Assembly (NCBI GenBank): GCA_947499275.1
Contig: CANMNM010000039.1
Location: 1-8,962 of the forward strand
Reading direction: 5' to 3'
From: Actinomycetota bacterium
Lineage (GTDB): Bacteria > Actinomycetota > Actinomycetes > S36-B12
DNA length: 8,962 nt
Both the position numbers and the translations under genes were made by a program. The notes beneath the pieces were generated by a model. The model worked only from the letters and a program-made list of their open reading frames with translations. It ran no database searches and had not been told where the DNA came from. Below, piece after piece: positions 1 to 6,560 of the stretch (its first letter is position 1; every line of letters begins with the position of its first letter).

Positions 1-1891
1 GCACACTGATGACCATAACTGAGTTGGAGAAAAGCAGACGACTTTTGAGCCTGAGTGCCGATTGATTGTGCAGGACCTGTTCCCACCAATGCCCAACGAC
101 ATACTGCGGAACAAATACAGCGATCAAGTCATTGGGTGACTCTGATCGAATCTCTTTCACGTAATCAATTATCGGGCTGGTTATCTCTCGATACGGCGAA
201 TCAAGAATACGCAGAGTCACTGGTATATCTCTACGAACCCAATCCTGCTGCAGACGCTCCGTCTCCGAATCATCAACATTGGCAGTAACTGCCTCAATAA
301 CTGTTGGGCGGCTAGCCCGGGCATAAGCAATCGCACGCAGAGTTGGTTTATCAATCTTTGATACCAGGACAAGCGCATGCACACGTGCAGGCAACATTAC
401 GTGATCAGTTTCAAGGGTGGCCAGCTCACGCCGGACTTTGTCGTAGTGCCTATGAATCCGTAACATCACGTAAAAAATAATTGGTAGCGCAACGATTACA
501 ATCCAAGCACCGTGCGTGAACTTGGTAAACACAACAATGATCAGCACGGTTCCTGTCATGACGAAACCAATTGCATTAACTATCCGGGATCGAAAACAAC
601 GCTGCCGCTCTCTGCGATTCGTTTCGGTCTTGAGCAACCTACCCCAATGTCGAATCATCCCGAACTGACCCAGTGTGAATGCAATGAATACACCGATTAT
701 GTACAACTGAATGAGTTTTGTAACATCAGCTTGGAACCCAATTATCAAAAGCGCGGCTAAGCCGGCAAGGGCAAGAATTCCATTGCTGAAAGCCAGCCGG
801 TCCCCGCGTGTATGCAATTGACGGGGTAGGTAACCATCACGCGCCAGGATCGACCCCAACATGGGAAAACCATTAAATGCGGTATTCGCGGCCAAAGCCA
901 GGATCAATGCGGTCGCCAAAGAAATAAACAGAACGGCCCAGCCCGCATTATCAAAAACAGCAGCTGCGACCTGAACAATCACCGTCTTTTGAGTCTCACC
1001 GATCGGGAGCCCAATCAGGTTGGCATCAGATTCAGCTACTTTTACCCCTGTTTTCATTGCCAGCCAGGTGATGCCAGAGAACATCAGCATGCTGATCACT
1101 CCAAGTAACAGAAGTGTCGTGGCAGCGTTCTTTGACTTAGGCTCTTTGAACGCCGGTACTCCATTGGCCACAGCCTCGATGCCGGTCAGCGCCGTGGTAC
1201 CAGAGCTAAAGGCCCTAGCGAGCAGAAGTACGAGCGCAAGGCCGGTCAGTGTTCCTTCCTGGGAAATTTCCCAAGTGGAACTCTCCGCCAACATCGGCTG
1301 ACCAGATAGCGCCTTGAAGATCGCAACGCCGATCATTATGAATATTGACGCAATGAACAGATAAGTGGGAATTGCAAACATTCCGCCAGATTCCTTAACA
1401 CCCCGTAGATTCAGAAGTGTCACAACCACAACCGCTCCCACAGCAAACCAAACATTATGTTGCTCAACAAACCCGATGGTTGAACCTAAATTTGCCACAG
1501 CTGCCGAAATTGAGACCGCAACGGTTAACACGTAATCAATCAATAGCGCGCTGGCGACAAAGACCCCCCAGCGTGGTCCTAGATTCGTTGAAACTACGTC
1601 GTAGTCCCCACCACCATTGGGATAGGCGCGAACGTTTTGTCGGTATGAAGCAATGACGACGAAATAGACGACAACAACGCATGCGGCGATCCATGGTCCG
1701 AATGCGAAGAGTGAGGCGCCACCTAGAGAGAGGACCAGCAAAATTTCTTGGGTGGCATATGCATTTGACGACAAGGCATCACTGGCGAAAACTGGCAAGG
1801 CAATTCTTTTGGGTAACAAGGTTTCCGAAAGTCGATCACTGCGAAGGGCTCTACCCAAAATCGCTCTTTTTAAGCCATCTGCGATCGACAC
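1..1891 (-). CDS. KimA-type potassium permease, APC superfamily (C-terminus off window)
   Basis: Integral membrane transporter, probably importing K+. 630 codons from GTG 1891 run without a stop to the window edge. Residues I associate with K+ binding in Bacillus subtilis KimA are present at matching spacing: D38 and Y45 (in ASDALSSNAY), D119, Y120, T123 and S127 (in DYVLTVAVS), and the Thr and Glu of ALTGIEAVAN. SYRQNVRAYPNGGGDY is also typical. About twelve hydrophobic segments precede a soluble C-terminal domain ending near GHWWEQVLHNQSALRLK, a family signature lying close to the natural C-terminus, so probably only 15-50 residues are missing. The GTG fits homologues that begin VSK and have KRxLxGRALRSDRL soon after. 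It is divergent from ceoB, which encodes a K+-uptake regulatory subunit. Automatic annotation would probably say amino acid permease. The family call is strong; the K+ substrate is inferred from remembered homologues. Confidence 0.88.
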   Translation of the reverse strand, partial: MSIADGLKRAILGRALRSDRLSETLLPKRIALPVFASDALSSNAYATQEILLVLSLGGASLFAFGPWIAACVVVVYFVVIASYRQNVRAYPNGGGDYDVVSTNLGPRWGVFVASALLIDYVLTVAVSISAAVANLGSTIGFVEQHNVWFAVGAVVVVTLLNLRGVKESGGMFAIPTYLFIASIFIMIGVAIFKALSGQPMLAESSTWEISQEGTLTGLALVLLLARAFSSGTTALTGIEAVANGVPAFKEPKSKNAATTLLLLGVISMLMFSGITWLAMKTGVKVAESDANLIGLPIGETQKTVIVQVAAAVFDNAGWAVLFISLATALILALAANTAFNGFPMLGSILARDGYLPRQLHTRGDRLAFSNGILALAGLAALLIIGFQADVTKLIQLYIIGVFIAFTLGQFGMIRHWGRLLKTETNRRERQRCFRSRIVNAIGFVMTGTVLIIVVFTKFTHGAWIVIVALPIIFYVMLRIHRHYDKVRRELATLETDHVMLPARVHALVLVSKIDKPTLRAIAYARASRPTVIEAVTANVDDSETERLQQDWVRRDIPVTLRILDSPYREITSPIIDYVKEIRSESPNDLIAVFVPQYVVGHWWEQVLHNQSALRLKSRLLFSNSVMVISV

Positions 1892-1899
1892 GATCCCCA

Positions 1900-1905
1900 A
1901 GCGTA
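1900..1905 (-). promoter_or_regulatory. Putative -10 element of the permease gene
   Basis: TACGCT on the minus strand fits the actinobacterial TAnnnT pattern and ends 8 nt before the GTG start. No Shine-Dalgarno lies at usual spacing, so the transcript is probably leaderless or nearly so. A TTGTCT (1925-1930) with a 19-nt spacer could serve as a weak -35. It overlaps the -35 candidate of ceoB on the other strand. Confidence 0.4.
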
Positions 1906-1947
1906 GACCTGCCTCGTGTGGCCGAGACAACCCCGGGCGCCGGCGTG

Positions 1948-1953
1948 TAGCGT
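1948..1953 (+). promoter_or_regulatory. Putative -10 element of ceoB, leaderless start
   Basis: TAGCGT fits TAnnnT and sits exactly 6 nt before the GTG start of ceoB, where transcription would begin at or next to the start codon. GAGACA (1924-1929) is a weak -35 candidate with an 18-nt spacer. No Shine-Dalgarno precedes the GTG. With the permease promoter, this makes a back-to-back divergent promoter in 68 bp. Confidence 0.45.
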
Positions 1954-1959
1954 ACGGGT

Positions 1960-2625
1960 GTGCATATTGTGATTTTGGGTTGTGGCCGAGTTGGTTCCCT
2001 ACTGGCGACTCGGCTAGACGAGCAGGGGCATTCCGTAGCAATCATTGACCAAGATGCTGCAGCATTTCGTAAACTCAGCGCGAATTTCTCGGGAGTCACT
2101 GTTAAGGGGATCGGATTTGACCGGGAGACATTGGAGTCAGCCGGTATCAACCGAGCACATGCTTTTGCCGCGGTGAGTAGTGGTGATAACACAAATATTT
2201 TAGGTGCCCGAGTAGCCCGCGAAACATACGGCGTGGAACACGTTATTGCACGTATCTACGACCCAAAAAGGGCCGCAGTCTACCAGCGGCTGGGCATCCC
2301 AACGGTGGCAACCGTTTCATGGACTGCAACTCAAATTATGAAAGCGGTACTCCCTACAAGAGCGACCGAAGAATTCACTGATGGGACCGGCACCATGATT
2401 TTGGCGGAGGTCCCCCTGCACGAAAGCTGGCTGGGCCGCAATGCCATTGAATTGGAGAAGACAACGGGTGCCCGAATTGCATTTGTAACTCGCTATGGAA
2501 CCACAGCCCTACCAACCGAAAATTTGGTTATCCAGCAAGATGATGCCGTCCACCTTCTTTTCCCACCTGCAGAGCGTGAGCGAATTGAAGGCATTGCGCT
2601 TTTCGGAGAGACAGGAAATTCATGA
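1960..2625 (+). CDS. ceoB: TrkA-family potassium uptake regulatory protein CeoB
   Basis: Cytoplasmic RCK-domain protein of 221 residues. In this family such subunits bind NAD(H) or nucleotides and gate K+ transport at the membrane. The N-terminus has the Rossmann glycine motif GCGRVG (residues 7-12) and an acidic residue after the second strand (D30). The TrkA-N domain covers about residues 1-130. The remaining 90 residues, including HESWLGRNAIEL, fit a TrkA-C (RCK_C) domain. GTG at 1960 is chosen because it begins right at the first beta strand (MHIVIL) and follows a -10-like hexamer by 6 nt. The stop overlaps the ceoC start (ATGA), so the two are translationally coupled. The order matches M. 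tuberculosis ceoB-ceoC (Rv2691-Rv2692). No TrkH or TrkG gene is visible. Confidence 0.93.
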   Translation: MHIVILGCGRVGSLLATRLDEQGHSVAIIDQDAAAFRKLSANFSGVTVKGIGFDRETLESAGINRAHAFAAVSSGDNTNILGARVARETYGVEHVIARIYDPKRAAVYQRLGIPTVATVSWTATQIMKAVLPTRATEEFTDGTGTMILAEVPLHESWLGRNAIELEKTTGARIAFVTRYGTTALPTENLVIQQDDAVHLLFPPAERERIEGIALFGETGNS

Positions 2626-3281
2626 GGGTTGCTATTGCAGGTGCTGGAAAAGTAGGCAGGGCGATCGCTCGCGAGCTTATCCAAAACGGTCATCAAATTT
2701 TACTCATTGACCGCGATGCAGCATTGGCCCGACCAGGGCTTGTTGAAGGTGCCGAAATTCTAATGGCCGATGCCTGCGAAGTAAGTGCCCTCGAAGAAGC
2801 GCGTCTTTTTGAGTGCGATGTTGTCGTTGCTGCAACCGGTGACGACAAAGTTAATTTGGTCGTCTCTCTTTTGGCAAAGACTGAATTTGGGGTCCCACGC
2901 GTTGTTGCTCGGGTCAATCACCCAAAAAATGAGTGGATGTTTGATTCAACCTGGGGTGTAGACGTAGCGGTATCCACTCCACGCATGCTGTCAGCTCTGG
3001 TTGAGGAAGCAGTTTCCGTTGGGGACTTGGTTCGGCTGTTCTCATTTCGCCAGGGCGAGGCGGATCTCGTCGAAATCACTTTGGCCTCAGACTCCCCCGT
3101 TGCCGGGCAGAGGGTCGGTGCTCAGAATTGGCCGGAGGACACAGCGCTCGTGGCTATCGTCCGGGGTGACCGGGTGATAGCTCCGACCGCAGATGATCCC
3201 TTGGAAGTAGGCGATGAATTGATTTTTGTTTCATCACCGCGCCAAGAGTCAGCATTACAACAGATGCTGGGTCACTCCTGA
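2622..3281 (+). CDS. ceoC: TrkA-family potassium uptake regulatory protein CeoC
   Basis: Second RCK protein, 219 residues, paralogous to CeoB. The Rossmann motif is GAGKVG (residues 7-12) with D30 at the end of strand two. TrkA-N is about residues 1-135. The C-terminal part, with the strand pattern DLVEITLASDSPVAGQRVG and GDELIFVSS near the end, is a TrkA-C domain. It starts on the ATG that overlaps the ceoB stop by 4 nt. Equimolar coupled synthesis suggests CeoB and CeoC form a mixed ring, as proposed for other two-gene TrkA systems; that is inference. The 3' end overlaps the convergent DUF3159 gene by 10 nt, leaving no room for a conventional terminator between them. Confidence 0.93.
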   Translation: MRVAIAGAGKVGRAIARELIQNGHQILLIDRDAALARPGLVEGAEILMADACEVSALEEARLFECDVVVAATGDDKVNLVVSLLAKTEFGVPRVVARVNHPKNEWMFDSTWGVDVAVSTPRMLSALVEEAVSVGDLVRLFSFRQGEADLVEITLASDSPVAGQRVGAQNWPEDTALVAIVRGDRVIAPTADDPLEVGDELIFVSSPRQESALQQMLGHS

Positions 3282-3973
3282 GATTTACTGGCTTCCAGTT
3301 TGTTGTAGATCGGCTGCAATACTCGATACGTTAAGTAGGCAGCCGCTAAGAACAGTGGCCAACCCATAACCACCTTTAGCACACCGAGCGCACCAATCGC
3401 TCCTGCCAGAAAAATAGGCAGTTGCACGGCGAGCCGTAGGAAAAACATGCCTACCCAAATCCACGTTGCTGCCGCCGCCGCGCGGCTGAATTCGGGAATG
3501 GTGCGCCACTTCATGCCGGTCCCACTAAAAATACCAACGAACACACCCAATAGTGGCCAGCGCACCAAAATCGAAATTAAGAAAACAGTCGCATATACAG
3601 CGTTCGTGAGAAGACCGGGAAGAAAGAAGTTTTCGGCCTTGCCGGTCCAAGCTGAAAAACCTGCCGCAATACCTACACCGACCAATCCTGCAATTACCTG
3701 ATGAAGTGAGTCCTTGCGAATCATTCGATATATCGCAATTGCAATACCTACGGCAAGTGCCGACCAAATAGCAATCTGCAGATTATCTGGTTGAATCAAG
3801 TACACAATGACAAAAACGAGTGTCGGCGCACCACTGTCAAACAGACCGCGCCATCCACCAATTGCCTTATCAAGCATTATTCGCTCGGCGCGAGTGTCAG
3901 TGGGTGTCACGTCTGCATGATCTGAATCTGGTCCTGGCTCTGAATCAGGATCAAGCTGTTCGGGGTTCGTCAT
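3272..3973 (-). CDS. DUF3159 family membrane protein
   Basis: Conserved actinobacterial integral membrane protein of 233 residues, function unknown (cf. Rv2693c). An acidic, Pro-rich cytoplasmic N-terminal tail of about 30 residues precedes roughly six hydrophobic segments, near 50-62, 66-83, 91-110, 121-148, 168-190 and 196-218. GKAENFFLPGLLTNA (residues 111-125) carries conserved-looking charged residues between segments and may be a functional loop. It is the last gene of the minus-strand operon, and its ATG overlaps the stop of the OB-fold gene by 4 nt. Its 3' end overlaps ceoC on the opposite strand by 10 nt. I infer no substrate. Confidence 0.9.
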   Translation of the reverse strand: MTNPEQLDPDSEPGPDSDHADVTPTDTRAERIMLDKAIGGWRGLFDSGAPTLVFVIVYLIQPDNLQIAIWSALAVGIAIAIYRMIRKDSLHQVIAGLVGVGIAAGFSAWTGKAENFFLPGLLTNAVYATVFLISILVRWPLLGVFVGIFSGTGMKWRTIPEFSRAAAAATWIWVGMFFLRLAVQLPIFLAGAIGALGVLKVVMGWPLFLAAAYLTYRVLQPIYNKLEASKSQE

Positions 3974-4344
3974 CTGGACAGGGGTCTCAATTCATATCGT
4001 GGGTTAAAAATAATCGAGCGGTCAGCATTGCACGTAAGACGGCCACACACTTTCACGGTGCGACCTGCAACGATTCCAGGAATCATTCGACGCCCCATCC
4101 ACACAACGGTAACTACACCTGATCCGTCGTAGAGTTCGATCTCAAGTGCTGGGGATTTGCTCGACGGCGCAATACTGACACTGCGAATACTTCCCACAAC
4201 CTCGACCTGTGCCCCAGGTTGGCAATGACCGATTAGTTGCGTGTGGATTTCATCGGAGGTACCGAATTTATCTCTTAACTCCTTTGATTCAAGTTCTGCG
4301 TTGGATGCAGTGAACTTGCGGTAAGCACGACTTATCGCATTCAT
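3970..4344 (-). CDS. OB-fold nucleic-acid-binding domain protein
   Basis: Small cytoplasmic protein of 124 residues, like the Rv2694c family. A helical N-terminus of about 40 residues is followed by a five-strand OB fold (about 43-122): VEVVGSIRSVSI, LEIELYDGSGVVTVVWMG, then RTVKVCGRLTC and IIFNPRYEL. The GSGVVTVVWMGRR stretch is the signature of this actinobacterial family. It may bind single-stranded DNA or RNA, but no partner is known to me. It lies 5 nt after the DUF3710 stop and overlaps the DUF3159 start, so it is co-transcribed with both. dut upstream hints at a nucleotide- or DNA-maintenance theme; that is inference only. Confidence 0.88.
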   Translation of the reverse strand: MNAISRAYRKFTASNAELESKELRDKFGTSDEIHTQLIGHCQPGAQVEVVGSIRSVSIAPSSKSPALEIELYDGSGVVTVVWMGRRMIPGIVAGRTVKVCGRLTCNADRSIIFNPRYELRPLSR

Positions 4345-4349
4345 CGGTA

Positions 4350-4991
4350 CTAGCGGGTCTCTGTGATTTCAGGTCCACGAGCAAATGGGTTTAGATTTGG
4401 TGCGTTGACCGGCAATGCACTGTCCGTGTTGGTATTAGCGGGCAAATTCATCACCAATGGAGCACCCGGGGCCATTGCCGACCCTCCGCGCGACACCATC
4501 GCACTCGCGAATATCTCCGTAAGCCGAGTAGCGGCCTCTTGGTCCCGAGCCGCCTTACCCATAAACACCGCACGCAAAAACCATCGGGGTCCGTCCACTC
4601 CAACGAATCGGGCCGGCTGTAGGGCTCCGCCCTCACCCGCTGCCTGAATTTGAGCAACAACCTCCACCCCAAATTGCCCCTGGGCGGTTTCCACCAGCCC
4701 ACCAGAAGAGTTGATGGAGGACTTCAGTGAGTCCATAACCTCGGGCCACATGCCACCGGTTTTACGCGACGCATACGGCTGAAGTTGCATCCCGCTGTCA
4801 CCGTCGCGCAATGACAATTGCGTGATTCGACCTGAATCTTGATCTGCTTGGACCTGGACCTCAACCCCTTCAGGAACTTGCAGTCGAAGGGCGCCAAAGT
4901 TCAATGTCCGTCCAGGATCGAGATCCTCACTCGGTGCGTCCGGATCAGATTCATCCCACGGGCCGCCGTCGATCCCTCTGCGGTATGTCAT
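4350..4991 (-). CDS. DUF3710 domain-containing protein
   Basis: Conserved actinobacterial protein of 213 residues with unknown function, predicted soluble (cf. Rv2696c). It begins with an acidic low-complexity tail (to about residue 28). The DUF3710 core follows: FGALRLQVPEGVEVQVQ, then MQLQPYASRKTGGMW, and GVDGPRWFLRAVFMGKAA (131-148), the most recognisable block. The last 45 residues are Pro/Asn/Ala-rich and probably disordered. The start has a good Shine-Dalgarno, GAGAGG at 5000-5005, 8 nt before the ATG, unlike several neighbours. It is separated from dut by 47 nt, the largest gap in this operon. Confidence 0.88.
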   Translation of the reverse strand: MTYRRGIDGGPWDESDPDAPSEDLDPGRTLNFGALRLQVPEGVEVQVQADQDSGRITQLSLRDGDSGMQLQPYASRKTGGMWPEVMDSLKSSINSSGGLVETAQGQFGVEVVAQIQAAGEGGALQPARFVGVDGPRWFLRAVFMGKAARDQEAATRLTEIFASAMVSRGGSAMAPGAPLVMNLPANTNTDSALPVNAPNLNPFARGPEITETR

Positions 4992-4999
4992 GTGCCTAT

Positions 5000-5005
5000 C
5001 CTCTC
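5000..5005 (-). promoter_or_regulatory. Shine-Dalgarno of the DUF3710 gene
   Basis: GAGAGG on the minus strand, 8 nt from the ATG at 4991. It supports this start and shows that internal operon genes use classical initiation, in contrast to the putative leaderless first genes. Confidence 0.6.
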
Positions 5006-5038
5006 AGGGTGAACGTGAGCTCGCTATCACCGTGTGCC

Positions 5039-5485
5039 TCAGTGTCGAAATCCACCGCTGGACCCAAATCCTTGTTCACTGCGCACTGACCCTGGAAGAT
5101 CGGATACTTCAACCAATGAAAATTCGGGTATTTGTTGAATCACGAGTTGCGCGATGCGGTCACCACGCTCGATCTTAACCGTCGTCGCGACATCTAAGTT
5201 AATTCCAATTACCGAAATCTCACCACGAAAGCCTGCATCAATTGTTCCAGGAGAATTAACCAGCGTAAATCCACTTCTCAGCGCCAGTCCGCTTCGTGGG
5301 TGGATAAGTGCAACGAAGCCTGGTGGCAAAGCAATTGAAATGCCGGTGGGAATAAGGACTCGTTGGCCCGGAACTAGCTCAACATCAACACGCGCCCGAA
5401 GGTCGAGCCCAGCGTCGCCCGGATATTCACGTTGCGGGAGCGGCAGGTCCGGGTCGAGCCGCTGGATAAGTATTTCGCGAATCAT
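5039..5485 (-). CDS. dut: dUTP diphosphatase (dUTPase)
   Basis: Homotrimeric dUTPase hydrolysing dUTP to dUMP and pyrophosphate, which keeps uracil out of DNA and feeds dTMP synthesis. At 148 residues it is a normal family length. All five motifs are visible: I, DAGLDL (24-29); II, RSGLA (64-68); III, NSPGTIDAGFRGE (77-89) with catalytic D83; IV, RGDRIAQLV (108-116); V, RSEQGFGSSG (135-144), the Gly-rich phosphate-binding arm. Motif III has Phe (F86) where most homologues have the Tyr that stacks on deoxyribose; this is conservative. The ATG overlaps the thioesterase stop by 4 nt, so it is translated by coupling. The order next to DUF3710 matches the mycobacterial dut locus. Confidence 0.96.
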   Translation of the reverse strand: MIREILIQRLDPDLPLPQREYPGDAGLDLRARVDVELVPGQRVLIPTGISIALPPGFVALIHPRSGLALRSGFTLVNSPGTIDAGFRGEISVIGINLDVATTVKIERGDRIAQLVIQQIPEFSLVEVSDLPGSVRSEQGFGSSGGFRH

Positions 5486-6048
5486 GGATTCACCTCAAAA
5501 CCTCGAGCAGATAACACCGTGTCTCCAATGCTGGTTCTGTCACCATTTTTCAGAAAGTGTTCAACACCTACTTGAATGAAAATTGAATTAGCAACAACAG
5601 CCACCGGTCCATCAACACTATTGAGGCGAGCAGTTGCTGCGGCATAAATTTTGCATCTCTCCTTGCCCAAAATTTCAGCGTGGAAGTGAAGAACTGAACC
5701 TACCGGGACCGGCATACGAAATTCGCACTCAAGTCTTCCCGTTACGGCCGGTTCACCGACTAGCCAGTTCAATGTGCCCAGAGCTTCGTCGAGGGCCGCA
5801 CTCAGCACTCCTCCGTGCGCCAATCCGGAGGCCCCTTGGTGGTGCTTGGTAACCGTGAACGTCCCCACAACGCTCAGATCCGAGCCGGCAAACATGAGCA
5901 TGTGAAGGCCAGTTTCGTGATCTTGGCCGCAGCCGAAACATGATTGGTAATGTGACGGAATTTGATCCCCGGGTCTGGGCGCGCGCTGCGCTCTTGGTGG
6001 CAGGGTCGCACCTTGCGGAACAGAGGATGCCGAGAGCTTCATAGACAT
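5482..6048 (-). CDS. PaaI-like hotdog-fold thioesterase family protein
   Basis: Predicted cytosolic acyl-CoA thioesterase of 188 residues; the substrate is unknown. After a basic, Pro-rich lead of about 33 residues comes CFGCGQDHETGLHM (37-50), the CxxCG block of this hotdog subfamily. SGLAHGGVLSAALDEALG (74-91) follows: the HGG and the acidic residues at the start of the hotdog helix are the usual active-site region. LECEFRMPVPVGSVL is the following strand pair. An open frame extends to 6108 but would run 55 nt into the divergent DUF3093 gene. The ATG at 6048 lies 9 nt from a -10-like TATGGT and is preferred. It is first in the operon and overlaps dut by 4 nt. Confidence 0.85.
   Translation of the reverse strand: MSMKLSASSVPQGATLPPRAQRAPRPGDQIPSHYQSCFGCGQDHETGLHMLMFAGSDLSVVGTFTVTKHHQGASGLAHGGVLSAALDEALGTLNWLVGEPAVTGRLECEFRMPVPVGSVLHFHAEILGKERCKIYAAATARLNSVDGPVAVVANSIFIQVGVEHFLKNGDRTSIGDTVLSARGFEVNP
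6042..6047 (+). promoter_or_regulatory. Putative -10 element of the DUF3093 gene
   Basis: TAGACA, exactly 6 nt before the ATG at 6054, with no Shine-Dalgarno. The same hexamer at the same distance precedes the DUF4235 gene. It lies inside the first codons of the divergent thioesterase gene. The last base departs from TAnnnT and no good -35 is seen. Confidence 0.3.
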
Positions 6049-6053
6049 GACAC

Positions 6054-6530
6054 ATGCACCATACTCCGTTTGTGGTGTACCGCGAAAGACTCCTGCCAGG
6101 TGCCCCAATCCTGCTTCTCGGCTTGGGGCTCTTCCTCATGGTGGGACTTGCCTATTCTGCGGCCTTTGGCTCCCTGATAGGCATTCTTTTGGCTCTCGGA
6201 ATCAGCACCGCCTACATCATTTTTGCGATAACGAGTGCTCCCCAAATCCGAGTCGACACCACTTCGGGTGGGGGGTTCCTCTCGGCCGGGAGGGCGAGAA
6301 TCAATATCGCCATGATCGGTACTGCCATTGAACTAACGCCGACGCAAAATCGTGAGGTTGATCTGGGTACTCGAAATGACACCGCCTATCGCGTGATCAA
6401 AGGAAAACTTCCGGTAGTCGAAGTGGCTATTTCTGATCCGTTAGATCCCCACGGTTTTTGGCATTTGTCGAGCCGTACCCCACAAAAATTGATTCAGGCG
6501 ATTTCCTCCGCCCAGGGACCCAAAATCTGA
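6054..6530 (+). CDS. DUF3093 family membrane protein
   Basis: Conserved actinobacterial protein of 158 residues, function unknown (cf. Rv2698). VYRERLLPGAP (8-17) at the N-terminus matches the family start. Two hydrophobic segments follow (about 18-36 and 39-60), forming a membrane hairpin. The C-terminal 95 residues look like a small beta-rich cytoplasmic domain, with the typical VEVAISDPLDPHGFWHLSSRTPQKLIQAI near the end. ATG 6054 is preceded by no Shine-Dalgarno. GTG codons at 6072 and 6075 are less likely, since they would cut close to the conserved start. Its ATG is only 5 bp from the divergent thioesterase ATG. Confidence 0.88.
   Translation: MHHTPFVVYRERLLPGAPILLLGLGLFLMVGLAYSAAFGSLIGILLALGISTAYIIFAITSAPQIRVDTTSGGGFLSAGRARINIAMIGTAIELTPTQNREVDLGTRNDTAYRVIKGKLPVVEVAISDPLDPHGFWHLSSRTPQKLIQAISSAQGPKI
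6058..6063 (-). promoter_or_regulatory. Putative -10 element of the thioesterase-dut operon
   Basis: TATGGT on the minus strand, 9 nt before the ATG at 6048, inside codons 2-4 of the divergent DUF3093 gene. It fits TAnnnT with a leaderless or very short leader. The -35 region is poor. Confidence 0.35.
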
Positions 6531-6554
6531 CGCTCCTCGTTGCGATGGTAGACA
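6527..6554 (+). promoter_or_regulatory. Putative promoter of the DUF4235 gene
   Basis: CTGACG (6527-6532, 4 of 6 to TTGACA), a 16-nt spacer and TAGACA (6549-6554), 6 nt before the ATG at 6561. The -35 overlaps the DUF3093 stop codon. No Shine-Dalgarno is present, so the mRNA may be leaderless. Confidence 0.4.
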
Positions 6555-6560
6555 AGTGCT

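Noticed and set aside
55..760. Small plus-strand frames (55-288 and 512-760)
   Set aside because: Both lie antisense to the continuous permease frame and lack ribosome sites or conserved character.
1..1891. Annotation of the permease as an amino acid transporter
   Set aside because: The sequence signatures (DALSSxAY, SYRQxxxAYPxGGGDY, DYxLTVAVSIS, LHNQSA near the C-terminus) resemble the KimA K+ importers more closely than known amino acid permeases. The substrate remains unproven.
1851..2192. 113-codon minus-strand frame antisense to ceoB
   Set aside because: It overlaps both the permease start and the conserved TrkA-N coding region, has no recognisable domain, and reads as low-complexity Ser/Arg/Pro. 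It is a shadow frame.
3250..3300. Terminator between ceoC and DUF3159
   Set aside because: The genes overlap by 10 nt, and I found no GC-rich stem followed by a T-run on either strand.
5154..5579. 141-codon plus-strand frame opposite dut
   Set aside because: dut carries all five dUTPase motifs on the other strand. This frame has no family features.
6049..6108. 20-codon N-terminal extension of the thioesterase
   Set aside because: It would overlap the DUF3093 coding region on the other strand, contains nothing typical of hotdog proteins, and the ATG at 6048 has a suitably placed -10-like element.
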